Part shown: piece by piece, positions 18,726-26,635 of the stretch
How the letters are laid out: each line of letters starts with the position of its first letter
How positions within the stretch are numbered: position 1 is the first letter of the stretch
NCBI RefSeq assembly: GCF_028473645.1
Contig: NZ_CP097269.1
Location: forward strand, 1,692,001 to 1,756,000
Source of the DNA: Acidovorax sp. GBBC 1281
Lineage (GTDB): Bacteria; Pseudomonadota; Gammaproteobacteria; Burkholderiales; Burkholderiaceae_C
Reading direction: 5' to 3'
Length of the DNA stretch: 64,000 nucleotides
The notes under the pieces: model-generated
Told to the model about the DNA's origin: nothing
Databases searched by the model: none
The model's input: only the letters and a program-made list of their open reading frames with translations
Program-made: the position numbers and the translations under genes

Positions 18726-19103
18726 GCAGGAAGAAGTCAAGGAGGAGGGCCGTGGGGCCATGGCAGCGGGCGTGGAGGGCAGCGAGCGTGTGGCGGGGCG
18801 TGGGCAATTCATGGACAGGGCACGGCTTTCGTTGTGGCGAGCATTCTGACGGTCAATTGAAAAGATCGTGTGAAGCTGTAGCAGGCTGGAAAGCCCTCCG
18901 GCGGGCCTCGTGTCCGGACCTTGCAACCTTCATGCCGCCTGCGGGCCGCGCGCGCCCCTCGCAGGCGGTGGCGGGCCCCTCGGGCGCTGGCCCCGGGAGT
19001 GTGTGGCCGCGCTGGCGGGCCGCCGGCCGGCCGGGCCGTCGATCCGAAGGGTTTCTGCGGGGCGGAACGGCGTTTCGAGGGCCAAATCGCCCGCATGCCG
19101 GTG

Positions 19104-19145
19104 TTTTCATTGCCTTGATAGCTATTAGATTAATAGCAAATGGGT
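19104..19145. repeat. Short intergenic palindrome (copy 2)
   Basis: TTTTCATTGCCTTGATAGC then TATTAGATTAATAGCAAATG: the arms GCTATTA/TAATAGC match the family at 7257-7289. It lacks the TATGCCCTAGT tail. Confidence 0.6.
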
Positions 19146-19187
19146 GGTCGGGAAACGACGGTCCGCGTTCGCGGCGTCCCCGGGCTC

Positions 19188-19201
19188 TTGACTCAGATCA
19201 A
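19188..19201. promoter_or_regulatory. FNR/ANR-like box upstream of the chemoreceptor
   Basis: TTGACTCAGATCAA matches the FNR consensus TTGAT-N4-ATCAA at all but one position. It is 134 bp upstream of the Aer-like receptor start, so oxygen-linked expression is plausible; the half-sites also suit a CRP-family protein. Confidence 0.5.
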
Positions 19202-19334
19202 GCCCCGGCCGAAAGGTTTCCACAAGCCGGGATGTGCCACCTACCATCGGCCGCACTGCATCCCCGCAGGGGCCCGCGGCGCCGTGCCGCACCGTCCGTA
19301 CGAGACAAAAGCTTCTTCCCCAGAAAGGCTTCCC

Positions 19335-20984
19335 ATGCGAAGAAATCTTCCGGTCAGCACGCAGGAATACCCGTTTCCTTCCGGCGAAACCCTGGTGTCC
19401 ACCACCGACCTCAAAGGGCGCATCCTGTACTGCAACCCGATGTTCATCGAGGTGAGCGGCTACGAGCGCGAGGCCCTGCTGGGCCAGCCCCACAACCTGA
19501 TCCGCCACCCCGACATGCCCGAGGAGGCGTTCCGCGACATGTGGGACACCATCGGCCAGGGCCGGCCCTGGTCGGCCGCGGTGAAGAACCGGCGCAAGAA
19601 CGGCGACTTCTACTGGGTGATGGCCAACGTCACCCCGCTGATGGAAGGCGACCGCCCCGTGGGCTACCTGTCGGTGCGCACCGAGGCCACCCGCGAGCAG
19701 GTGCAGGCCGCCGACGCGCTGTATGCCCGCATGCGCACCGAGGCCGAGGCCGGCCGCCCGGTGCACGTGCTGCGCGCGGGCCGGCTGGCACGCCTGACCG
19801 CCCTGGGCCGCGTCGCGGAGTGGACCCGCATCGGCGTGGGTGGCCAGGTGGCCATGGCGTTTTTGGCCGTGCTGTTGGCCGCCTTCCTGGCGGGGCTCGT
19901 GGATGAAGCGCAGGGCCTCTTCTCGGCCGCCGCCTGGGCTGCCGTGGCCGGCGTGGCGATGGTCGCCTTCGCCCAGGTGCGCCGCGTGGCCGTGCTGCCG
20001 CTGTCGGACATGGTGCGCGCCGCCAACCGCATGGCGGCCGGCGACCTGACCGAGCGCATGCGCGTGACCCGCTCCGACGGCGTGGGCGACCTGCAGAAGG
20101 CGCTGAGCCAGCTCAACGTGAACCTGCAGTCCATCGTGCGCGATGCGCTGCAGGAGACCGAGAAGATGCGCGTGTCCAGCCGCGCCATCGCCCAGGGCAA
20201 CCAGGAGCTGTCCGGCCGCACCGAGACGCAGGCCAGCAACCTGCAGGAGACGGCCGCCTCGATGGAGGAGATCACCGGCACCGTGCAGCAGACGGCCGAA
20301 TCGGCCCGCCAGGCGGCCGACCTGGCGCGGCAGGCCACGGGCGTGGCCGAGCGCACCAGCGGCGCGGTGGACGGCGTGGCCGCCACCATGCAGCAGATCC
20401 AGGCTGCCTCGGGCCGCATCGGCGAGATCACGCAGCTCATCGACTCCATCGCCTTCCAGACCAACATCCTCGCGCTGAACGCGGCGGTGGAGGCGGCGCG
20501 GGCGGGCGAGCAGGGCCGGGGCTTCGCGGTGGTGGCCGGCGAGGTGCGCAGCCTCTCGCAGCGCACGCTGACCGCCGCGCGCGAGATCCGCCAGCTCATC
20601 GACCAGTCGGCCGAGAAGGTGGGCGAGGGCCGCCAGCGCACCGAGAGCGCGCAAAAGACCATGCAGGAGTCGCTGGACCTGGTGCGCCGCGTGGGCGCCC
20701 TCATCGGTCAGATCCACAGCGCGGCCAACGAGCAGCAGGCCGGCATCTCGCAGGTGAACAGCGCGGTCTCCCACCTGGACGGCATCACCCAGCAGAACGC
20801 GGCGCTGGTGGAGGAGAACGCCGCCCTGGCGCTGGAGCTGCAGTCCCAGGCGCAGACCGTGTCGGACGCGGTGCAGGTGTTCCGTGTGCACGGCGGCCCG
20901 CGCGGCGCCGTGGCGTCCGATGCCGTGGCCCTGCGCAAGGCGGCGCGCCCCGGCCCATCGCTGATCGCCGCGCGGGGGGCTTAA
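19335..20984 (+). CDS. Aer-like PAS-domain methyl-accepting chemotaxis protein
   Basis: A 549-residue receptor for aerotaxis/energy taxis. The N-terminal PAS domain (about residues 15-115) has the Aer landmarks ETLVSTTDLKGRILYCNPMF and NLIRHPDMPEEAF, associated with FAD binding. Two adjacent hydrophobic helices (about 170-215) form a membrane anchor without a large periplasmic domain, followed by a HAMP region and a signalling domain with AFQTNILALNAAVEAARAGE and EVRSLSQR. The C-terminus lacks the NWETF methylation pentapeptide. The start follows AGAAAGG. Chemotaxis partners are outside the window. Confidence 0.94.
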   Translation: MRRNLPVSTQEYPFPSGETLVSTTDLKGRILYCNPMFIEVSGYEREALLGQPHNLIRHPDMPEEAFRDMWDTIGQGRPWSAAVKNRRKNGDFYWVMANVTPLMEGDRPVGYLSVRTEATREQVQAADALYARMRTEAEAGRPVHVLRAGRLARLTALGRVAEWTRIGVGGQVAMAFLAVLLAAFLAGLVDEAQGLFSAAAWAAVAGVAMVAFAQVRRVAVLPLSDMVRAANRMAAGDLTERMRVTRSDGVGDLQKALSQLNVNLQSIVRDALQETEKMRVSSRAIAQGNQELSGRTETQASNLQETAASMEEITGTVQQTAESARQAADLARQATGVAERTSGAVDGVAATMQQIQAASGRIGEITQLIDSIAFQTNILALNAAVEAARAGEQGRGFAVVAGEVRSLSQRTLTAAREIRQLIDQSAEKVGEGRQRTESAQKTMQESLDLVRRVGALIGQIHSAANEQQAGISQVNSAVSHLDGITQQNAALVEENAALALELQSQAQTVSDAVQVFRVHGGPRGAVASDAVALRKAARPGPSLIAARGA

Positions 20985-21112
20985 AGCCAAAGGCGGCGGC
21001 CATGGGCGCGCCCGGCCGGATAGCATGGGGCCCGGGGCCGATGTCCGGCCGCTACGCCCACGGCAACGCCACGCGCTGCCACCCGCACCGAATGTTGATG
21101 AAGGAGCCGCCC

Positions 21113-21754
21113 ATGAACCCGTCCACCCCCTCCCTGTCCGATGAACTGATGGCCCAGTTGCAAGGGGCCCCGCTCCAGCAGCTGTCCAGCCAACTGGGCA
21201 CCGACGCCACGCAGACCCGTTCCGCGGTGGCGACCGCACTGCCCCTGCTGCTGGGCGCGCTGGGCCGCAACGCCGCGCAGCCACAGGGCGCGGAGGCCCT
21301 GCTGGGTGCCCTGCAGCGCGACCACCAGCCGGCCGCCGGCGGCGCGGGCGGGCTGGACCTGGGCGGGCTCCTGGGGTCGCTGCTCGGCGGCGGCGGTGCC
21401 GCCAGCGGGCAGGGCGCCGACATCCTGGGCCACGTGTTCGGCAGCCAGCGCCCGCAGGCCGAGGCCGGGCTGGGCCAGGCCACGGGCCTGGGCGCCAACG
21501 CGGGGCAACTGCTGCAGTTGCTCGCGCCCATCGTGATGTCGTTCCTGGCGCAGCGCGTGCAGGCCGGTGGGCTGGATGCTGGCAGCCTGGGCCGCACCCT
21601 CGGCCACGAGCGCGACCGCGCCCAGCAGTCGGGTGGCCTGGGCGGCCTGGGTGGAGGCGCGCTGGGCAGCCTGCTCGATCAGGACGGCGACGGCCAGGTC
21701 GGCCTGTCGGACCTGGTCAAGCTCGGCGGCGGCCTGTTCGGCGGGCGACGCTGA
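21113..21754 (+). CDS. DUF937-family protein with a C-terminal EF-hand-like loop
   Basis: 213 residues, AAGGAG ribosome site six bases before ATG 21113. The helical N-terminus (LSDELMAQLQGAPLQQLSSQLG) and the repeated LLLGALGRNAA and ILGHVFG segments fit DUF937/YidB-like proteins. Glycine-rich stretches separate them. Near the end DQDGDGQVGLSDLVKLGG matches a calcium-binding EF-hand/dockerin loop (DxDxDGxxxxxD). The biochemical role of the family is unknown. An IS630 element begins 25 bp after the stop and leaves it intact. Confidence 0.82.
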   Translation: MNPSTPSLSDELMAQLQGAPLQQLSSQLGTDATQTRSAVATALPLLLGALGRNAAQPQGAEALLGALQRDHQPAAGGAGGLDLGGLLGSLLGGGGAASGQGADILGHVFGSQRPQAEAGLGQATGLGANAGQLLQLLAPIVMSFLAQRVQAGGLDAGSLGRTLGHERDRAQQSGGLGGLGGGALGSLLDQDGDGQVGLSDLVKLGGGLFGGRR

Positions 21755-21776
21755 GCTGAAAACGCAAGCGCGGTGC

Positions 21777-22939
21777 TAGTGTCCTGTCCCGTTAATTCGC
21801 AGGCACGATAGCTGCATGGTTTCGGGCCATCCTTGAGGTGCCGCCATGCCCAATGCAACGACCCGAACAGAAATTGCGCTTAGTGAAGTGGAGCGCGCGG
21901 AACTGACGTCCATGGCGCGATCACGTTCGCTGCCAGCGGCGTTGTCGCTCAGGGCGCGCATCGTGCTGACTTGCGAAGGCACAGATAAAGCCAGCACCGC
22001 GGTTGCGCAGGCTCTGGGGATCAGTCGTAGCACTGTCACCAAGTGGCGCGGGCGCTATGCGCGCCATCGCATTGCAGGGCTTTACGACGAGTTGCGCCCG
22101 GGTCGCCCCCGCACGGTAGATGACGAGCGTGTTGCTGAGTTGATTACCAAGACGTTGCACACCAAGCCTGCTGATGGGGGTACCCACTGGAGCACCCGCA
22201 CGCTGGCCGCCGATACGGGCATCAGCAAGAGCACGGTGGCGCGCTATCTGCAGACCTTCAACCTCAAGCCGCACCGGGCCGACAGCTTCAAGCTGTCGAC
22301 CGATCCGCTGTTCATCGAGAAGCTGCGCGACGTTGTGGGGCTGTACCTGAACCCACCTGACAACGCGCTGGTGCTGTGCGTGGACGAGAAGAGCCAATGC
22401 CAAGCTTTGGAGCGTACGCAGCCGATGCTGCCAATGGGGTTTGGCTATGTCGAAGGTGTCACGCACGACTACGTGCGCCACGGCACCACCACCTTGTTCG
22501 CGGCCCTGAACGTGATGAATGGCCAAGTGATCGCGCAGTGCCGGCCCCGGCATCGTCATCAAGAGTTCCTTGCCTTCCTGCGCGCCATCGACAAGGCAGT
22601 GCCCGACGAACTGGATGTGCACTGCATAGCTGATAACTACGCCAGCCACAAGCATCCAAAGGTGCGCGCTTGGTTGGCCGAGCGGCCTCGCTGGCACATG
22701 CACTTCGTTCCGACCTATTCAAGCTGGCTCAATCAGGTCGAGCGCTTCTTCTCGATCATCACCACGCGGGCAATCCGCCGTGGCTCGTTCACCAGCGTGA
22801 AGGATCTGATCAACAAGATCGACACATTCATCGCGAATTACAACCAGTCCTGCCAGCCGTTTACTTGGACAGCTACAGCAGACTCCATCCTCGAAAAACT
22901 CGCCAGACTATGCGGGCGAATTAACGGGACAGGACACTA
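21777..22939 (+). mobile_element. IS630-family insertion sequence flanked by TA duplication
   Basis: Perfect 22-bp terminal inverted repeats, left 21779-21800 (GTGTCCTGTCCCGTTAATTC and two more bases) and right 22916-22937, bound a 1159-bp element. TA flanks both ends (21777-21778 and 22938-22939), the target duplication of IS630/Tc1 elements. It inserted between the DUF937 and CBS genes and breaks neither. Perfect ends and an open transposase suggest a recent insertion. Confidence 0.95.
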
Positions 22940-22940
22940 G
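21846..22940 (+). CDS. IS630-family transposase
   Basis: A 364-residue DDE transposase. The N-terminal helix-turn-helix region has STAVAQALGISRSTVTKWRGRY and STVARYLQTFNLKPH. Catalytic residues are in LVLCVDEKSQCQALER, HCIADNYASHKHP and the SSWLNQVERFFSI block, giving DDE. The last codons lie in the right inverted repeat, and the stop TAG (22938-22940) is formed by the duplicated target TA plus the next chromosomal G. Confidence 0.95.
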   Translation: MPNATTRTEIALSEVERAELTSMARSRSLPAALSLRARIVLTCEGTDKASTAVAQALGISRSTVTKWRGRYARHRIAGLYDELRPGRPRTVDDERVAELITKTLHTKPADGGTHWSTRTLAADTGISKSTVARYLQTFNLKPHRADSFKLSTDPLFIEKLRDVVGLYLNPPDNALVLCVDEKSQCQALERTQPMLPMGFGYVEGVTHDYVRHGTTTLFAALNVMNGQVIAQCRPRHRHQEFLAFLRAIDKAVPDELDVHCIADNYASHKHPKVRAWLAERPRWHMHFVPTYSSWLNQVERFFSIITTRAIRRGSFTSVKDLINKIDTFIANYNQSCQPFTWTATADSILEKLARLCGRINGTGH

Positions 22941-23077
22941 GGCCCGGCGACCGGCGGCGCGCGGGTTTGCAACCAACTGCATCGCCGCCCCGGACGGCTT
23001 CGCAAACCCCTGTTGCGCGCACCCCGCCGTTGGGCGGAAACTGCGGTCATCCATGCCACTTCACTCCGGGAGGCCCC

Positions 23078-23524
23078 ATGACCGCAGTCGCCGACATCCT
23101 CAAGTCCAAGCCCCATGCCCAGGTCCACACCATCGGGCCCTCCGATTCGATGCTCGATGCGCTGCGGCTCATGGCCGACAAGGGCATCGGCGCGCTCCTG
23201 GTGATGGAGGGCGAGCAGATCGCCGGCATCGTGACCGAGCGCGACTACGCCCGCAAGGTGGCCCTGCTGGGCCGCACCTCCGGCGCCACCCAGGTGAGCG
23301 ACGTGATGACCCGGGCCGTGCGCTTCGTGCGGCCGCACCAGAGCAGCGAGCAGTGCATGCAGCTCATGACCGACAACCGGCTGCGCCACTTGCCGGTGGT
23401 GGACGATGCCAACCGGCTCGTGGGCCTGATCTCCATCGGTGACCTGGTGAAGAACATCATGTCCGAGCAGCAGTTCATCATCGAGCAGATGGAGCAGTAC
23501 ATCACCGGCGGCCAGCGCAACTGA
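23078..23524 (+). CDS. CBS-domain pair protein
   Basis: 148 residues consisting only of two CBS domains, a Bateman module that binds adenosyl ligands and senses energy state. First CBS: VHTIGPSDSMLDALRLMADKG to GIVTERDYARKV. Second: VRFVRPHQSSEQCMQLMTDN to RLVGLISIGDLVK. The start at 23078 has CGGGAGG seven bases upstream. No enzyme or channel domain is attached, so it probably acts by binding another protein (inference). Confidence 0.93.
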   Translation: MTAVADILKSKPHAQVHTIGPSDSMLDALRLMADKGIGALLVMEGEQIAGIVTERDYARKVALLGRTSGATQVSDVMTRAVRFVRPHQSSEQCMQLMTDNRLRHLPVVDDANRLVGLISIGDLVKNIMSEQQFIIEQMEQYITGGQRN

Positions 23525-23552
23525 GGCCGCCGCGCGCCGCGCAAACCGCCCT

Positions 23553-24506
23553 CTAGGGATCGAGGGCGATCACCTCGTCCTGCGGCCCGGCCTCGCACCC
23601 CGGGCCCAGCGCCTGCCAGCCGCGGCGCACCACGATCTGGCGGCGGTCGTGGCATAGCTCGATGCGCTCGGCGCCCGGCATGCGATCGTGCACGAAGGCC
23701 TCCAGCGAGGCCGGCAGGCTCACCCGCATGCGCAGCGCGTAGAGATCGTCCCGCGGGTGGTCGTCCACATGCACCAGCGGCGCGAAATGCGCGGCGAACA
23801 CCACGCCGTGCGATCCCAGCCCGATCGGCTCGGGCCGGTAGCCCTCCGAGCGCAGCCACGCCTGCGCGCGCTCGCGCGTCGGGGGAGCGTCGCCGGCCGG
23901 CGCCCAGGCGCTGGCCATCATCTCCGCCACCCACTGGTTGCAGTTCTGGTAGCGCGTGCTGAACGGGTACGCATTGGCGCTGTAGTCGACCGCCAGCAGG
24001 GCCAGCGCGGCGCGCTTATCCTGGGCCGTGCGCTCCAGCGCGTCGGCGGGCAGCGCGGGCAGCAGCACGATGGCAACGTAACCCCGCGACGGATCGTCCC
24101 GGCCCATCAGGAAGCCCGGGATGCCCTGGTCGAACAGCCGGGGCCGCGACTCCTCGCAGGTGTAGTACAGCTGGCGCACCGCCCACGGGCGGTCCGGCTG
24201 CGGCCGCAGCGCCAGGCCGGCGTGCGAGTAGCGCACCCCGAAGCGGCCCAGGTCCAGGCCCGAGCGCGAGATCAGCGCCACGCGCTGGCCCGAGGCGTCG
24301 AGCACCTGCTTGACCACCGCGGCAAAGCGCAGGATCCGGTCCTGATCGGTGGCGCTCAGCGACGCGGCGGCATCGCACAGGCCCCAGGTGCCGGCGTGGG
24401 CCGGAACCTCCGCCCCCAGCGCGGCGAGGCCGATGGCGGCGATCCCGGTCCAGCGCGCCAGCGCGCGCCGGGGCCGCACGCCGGATGGCAAGGTGGCGCG
24501 CCGCAT
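23553..24506 (-). CDS. DUF2145-family exported protein
   Basis: 317 residues with an N-terminal signal (WTGIAAIGLAALGAEVPAHA). The conserved core includes SRSGLDLGRFGVRYSHAGLA, RQLYYTCEESRPRLFDQG and RYQNCNQWVAEMMA, whose Ser/His/Asn-Cys pattern is reminiscent of papain-like/NlpC folds. The function of DUF2145 is not known. The ATG (24506-24504) overlaps the stop of the preceding gene (TGATG), so they are coupled. Confidence 0.8.
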   Translation of the reverse strand: MRRATLPSGVRPRRALARWTGIAAIGLAALGAEVPAHAGTWGLCDAAASLSATDQDRILRFAAVVKQVLDASGQRVALISRSGLDLGRFGVRYSHAGLALRPQPDRPWAVRQLYYTCEESRPRLFDQGIPGFLMGRDDPSRGYVAIVLLPALPADALERTAQDKRAALALLAVDYSANAYPFSTRYQNCNQWVAEMMASAWAPAGDAPPTRERAQAWLRSEGYRPEPIGLGSHGVVFAAHFAPLVHVDDHPRDDLYALRMRVSLPASLEAFVHDRMPGAERIELCHDRRQIVVRRGWQALGPGCEAGPQDEVIALDP

Positions 24507-24937
24507 CACAGGGCGAGCGGCCGGGAGTCCATCTCCTCGTACCAGTCGTCGTTCAGCACCAGGAAGAAGGCTTCGCGGGTGTCGCCGCGCGCGAACTCGA
24601 AGCCGTAGGGCCGCTCGCGCGCCTGCAACAGGTCGCTGGCGGCGAGCGGCCGCGCGCCCTGCGCCTGGCGCGGCAGGTTCAGCACGAACTCGCGCGCGGC
24701 GCCGGTCTCGGTCGCGCGCAGCCTGAGGCCCGTGGCGTCGGGCCGGCCGGGCACCTGCTCCACGCCGATCACGCGGTACTCGCCCTCGGCCAGGCGCCGG
24801 TCGCGGCCCCCGCCGCCGCTCGAAGCCGCCGACCCCGCACTGGAGGCCATGGAGGTGAACAGTTCCGCATGGCCGGGCAGGGCGGCGGCGAGTAGCGAAG
24901 ACACGCACGCGGCGCGAACGAAGGCAATCAGGGGCAT
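24506..24937 (-). CDS. Hypothetical exported protein
   Basis: 143 residues. The signal peptide ends near ALPGHA, followed by a Ser/Gly-rich linker and a mixed strand region (RLAEGEYRVIGVEQV, FVLNLPRQAQG, FFLVLNDDWYEEM). I recognise no family. It is translationally coupled to the DUF2145 gene and lies 83 bp behind a DUF3313 lipoprotein gene, so these three may act together at the envelope. Confidence 0.7.
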   Translation of the reverse strand: MPLIAFVRAACVSSLLAAALPGHAELFTSMASSAGSAASSGGGGRDRRLAEGEYRVIGVEQVPGRPDATGLRLRATETGAAREFVLNLPRQAQGARPLAASDLLQARERPYGFEFARGDTREAFFLVLNDDWYEEMDSRPLAL

Positions 24938-24957
24938 GGCAATTCTCGGGGCCGCGG

Positions 24958-24989
24958 CGGGCAGGCGGGCAGGCGGGCAGGCGGGCAGG
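24958..24989. repeat. 8-bp tandem repeat, four units
   Basis: CGGGCAGG is repeated four times without error in the gap between two minus-strand genes, followed by G-rich sequence. Copy number is likely to vary by slippage. Confidence 0.85.
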
Positions 24990-25020
24990 GGGGCGGGGTG
25001 GGAGGGGATCATGGCGGCGG

Positions 25021-25689
25021 TCACTGGAACTGGGCGGTGAGTTCCTGCGCGCCCTTTTCGATGCCGGCCTGCGCCGCATCCAGGGTGCCGAAGGTCGCGC
25101 CGATGTTCAGCGCGTTCGGGTATTGCTTGGTGACGAAGGCGTCGAGCAACTGGTTCGACACCGCATCGAAGATCTCCACGGCATAGCTGACCGAGCCGGT
25201 GAAGGTGCCTTCCTTGCCGCGGATGCCCTGCACCAGGTTGTAGGGCCCGCCGCCGATGTCGAAGCGCGTGAAGGTGCTCAGGCCCCGTGTGGTGAGCCTG
25301 GCGCCGGTGAGCGTCACGCGCAGGCGCAGCGTGGCGGGGGCGGGCTGGGCCACGATCTGAAAGCGCGTGGCCAGCCGCGCGGTGAACTGCCGGCGCATGT
25401 CGCCGGCCAGCTGGCGCCGCTGGGCCTCGGGCACGTCCTCGAACTGGTGGTCGGGCCCGCCGTAGATCACGATGGGGTCGAGGATCACCTTGGTGTACTG
25501 GCTCCAGTCGCGGTGCGATGCCACGCGGTAGGGAATGCGGCCGGTGTCGTCGTCCAGGTTGGGCCGCAGCTGGGGCGCGGACTGCAGCCCGGTGTAGGCG
25601 ATGGGCTGCGTGCTGGCGCAGCCGGCCAGGGCGGCAACGCACAGCAGGGGCAGGAGCGCCGCGGGGCGCAGAAAAGGGGTGGCATGCAT
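25021..25689 (-). CDS. DUF3313-like lipoprotein
   Basis: 222 residues. The lipobox is LAALAGC near residue 24, followed by a pattern typical of DUF3313: YTGLQSAP, HRDWSQYTKVILDPIVIYGG, then strands with LRLRVTLTGA and VSYAVEIFDAVSNQLLDAFV. Start ATG 25689 is preceded by GGAGAAGC. It is first in a minus-strand set of three and divergent from a TetR regulator. The 161-bp gap holds CATGCATG and GTACAAGTTAGTTCAC, possible operator material but not convincing palindromes. Confidence 0.75.
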   Translation of the reverse strand: MHATPFLRPAALLPLLCVAALAGCASTQPIAYTGLQSAPQLRPNLDDDTGRIPYRVASHRDWSQYTKVILDPIVIYGGPDHQFEDVPEAQRRQLAGDMRRQFTARLATRFQIVAQPAPATLRLRVTLTGARLTTRGLSTFTRFDIGGGPYNLVQGIRGKEGTFTGSVSYAVEIFDAVSNQLLDAFVTKQYPNALNIGATFGTLDAAQAGIEKGAQELTAQFQ

Positions 25690-25850
25690 GGGAGCTTCTC
25701 CAAAAGAAAGGGGCGAAAAGGGGTCCAGCCCCGGGCCGCGGGGCCAGGGGATTGGGCTATAACTGAACATGCATGTACGGTATAGTATGATTTGCCCAAG
25801 GGAGCCCTGTCAAGTAAAGAGTACAAGTTAGTTCACTTTTGGAGATGCGA

Positions 25851-26471
25851 ATGCGGGTCAGGACCCAGGCGCGGCGGGATGCCATCGTGGAAGCGGCGGC
25901 CAAATTGTTCGAAGAGGTGGGGTACGAGGCGGCGTCGATGAACGAGCTGGCCAAGCGGCTCGGGGGCTCCAAGGCCACCCTCTACGGCTATTTCCCGTCC
26001 AAGGAGCCGCTGTTCGTCGCCGTGGTGCAGTCGCTGGCGACCTCTCACCTGGCCGACGCCACCTCCCACCTGCTGGCAGCGCTGGAAACGCGCCCGCCGA
26101 TGCGGCCCACGCTGAACCGGTTCGGGGACGAGGCGCTGCAGGTGATGCTGAACGACCGCCGCGCACTCTCGGTGTATCGCATGGTGCTGGCGGACGCGGG
26201 CCGCTCCAACATCGGCGAGCTGTTCGACGGCGCCGGCCCGCGCCAGTGCATCGATGCGCTCACCCGTTTCATGGGCGCCGCCATGGCGCACGGCGAGGTG
26301 TGCGAGGGCGATCCCCAGGTCATGGCGATGCAGTTCATGGCGCTGCTCACCGCGGAAACCGGGCCGCGCCTGTACCAGCAGGACCCGCCGGCCGTCTCCG
26401 TCGCCGACATCCACGCGCGGGTGGTGCGGGCCGTCGACTTTTTCCTGCGGGGCGCGGCGCCCAGGCGCTAG
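25851..26471 (+). CDS. TetR-family transcriptional regulator
   Basis: 206 residues. The N-terminal DNA-binding domain is RRDAIVEAAAKLFEEVGYEAAS then MNELAKRLGGSKATLYGYFPSKEPLF, and the C-terminal domain resembles TetR_C_33/AefR type. ATG 25851 is chosen because GGAG sits six bases upstream; ATG 25845 and TTG 25839 are in frame. Target unknown: the divergent lipoprotein gene and the trehalase downstream are the nearest candidates. Confidence 0.9.
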   Translation: MRVRTQARRDAIVEAAAKLFEEVGYEAASMNELAKRLGGSKATLYGYFPSKEPLFVAVVQSLATSHLADATSHLLAALETRPPMRPTLNRFGDEALQVMLNDRRALSVYRMVLADAGRSNIGELFDGAGPRQCIDALTRFMGAAMAHGEVCEGDPQVMAMQFMALLTAETGPRLYQQDPPAVSVADIHARVVRAVDFFLRGAAPRR

Positions 26472-26635
26472 GCGCGACCCGAAGCGCGCCGGCATGCCCT
26501 GCGGCACCGACGCCGATTCGGCGTCTTGTCCTGCGCATTTGCCGGGGCCGCGGGCCGGCGCGGTCGGCTCAGCCGTCGTTCAATAGGGCCATCCCCCGCC
26601 GACCCTTCTCTTTGGTCCCTTCGCCTGGAACCCGA

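Larger units (their letters stand above)
18726..19334. other. 609-bp intergenic region between efflux operon and chemoreceptor
   Basis: It holds the upstream regions of both divergent units. I find no coding frame with protein-like composition. Recognisable pieces are the short palindrome TAGCTATTAGATTAATAGC (19119-19137) and the FNR-like box at 19188-19201. The stretch 18900-19080 is very GC-rich and featureless to me. Confidence 0.5.

Noticed and set aside
21777..22939. Composite transposon formed by the two IS elements at 8252 and 21777
   Set aside because: They belong to different families with unrelated ends, and ordinary chromosomal genes lie between them.
24958..24989. CRISPR-like array
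   Set aside because: An 8-bp direct tandem repeat without spacers; a simple slippage repeat, not CRISPR.
25690..25850. TetR operator between the DUF3313 lipoprotein and tetR-type genes
   Set aside because: CATGCATG and GTACAAGTTAGTTCAC were noted but neither is a convincing long palindrome.
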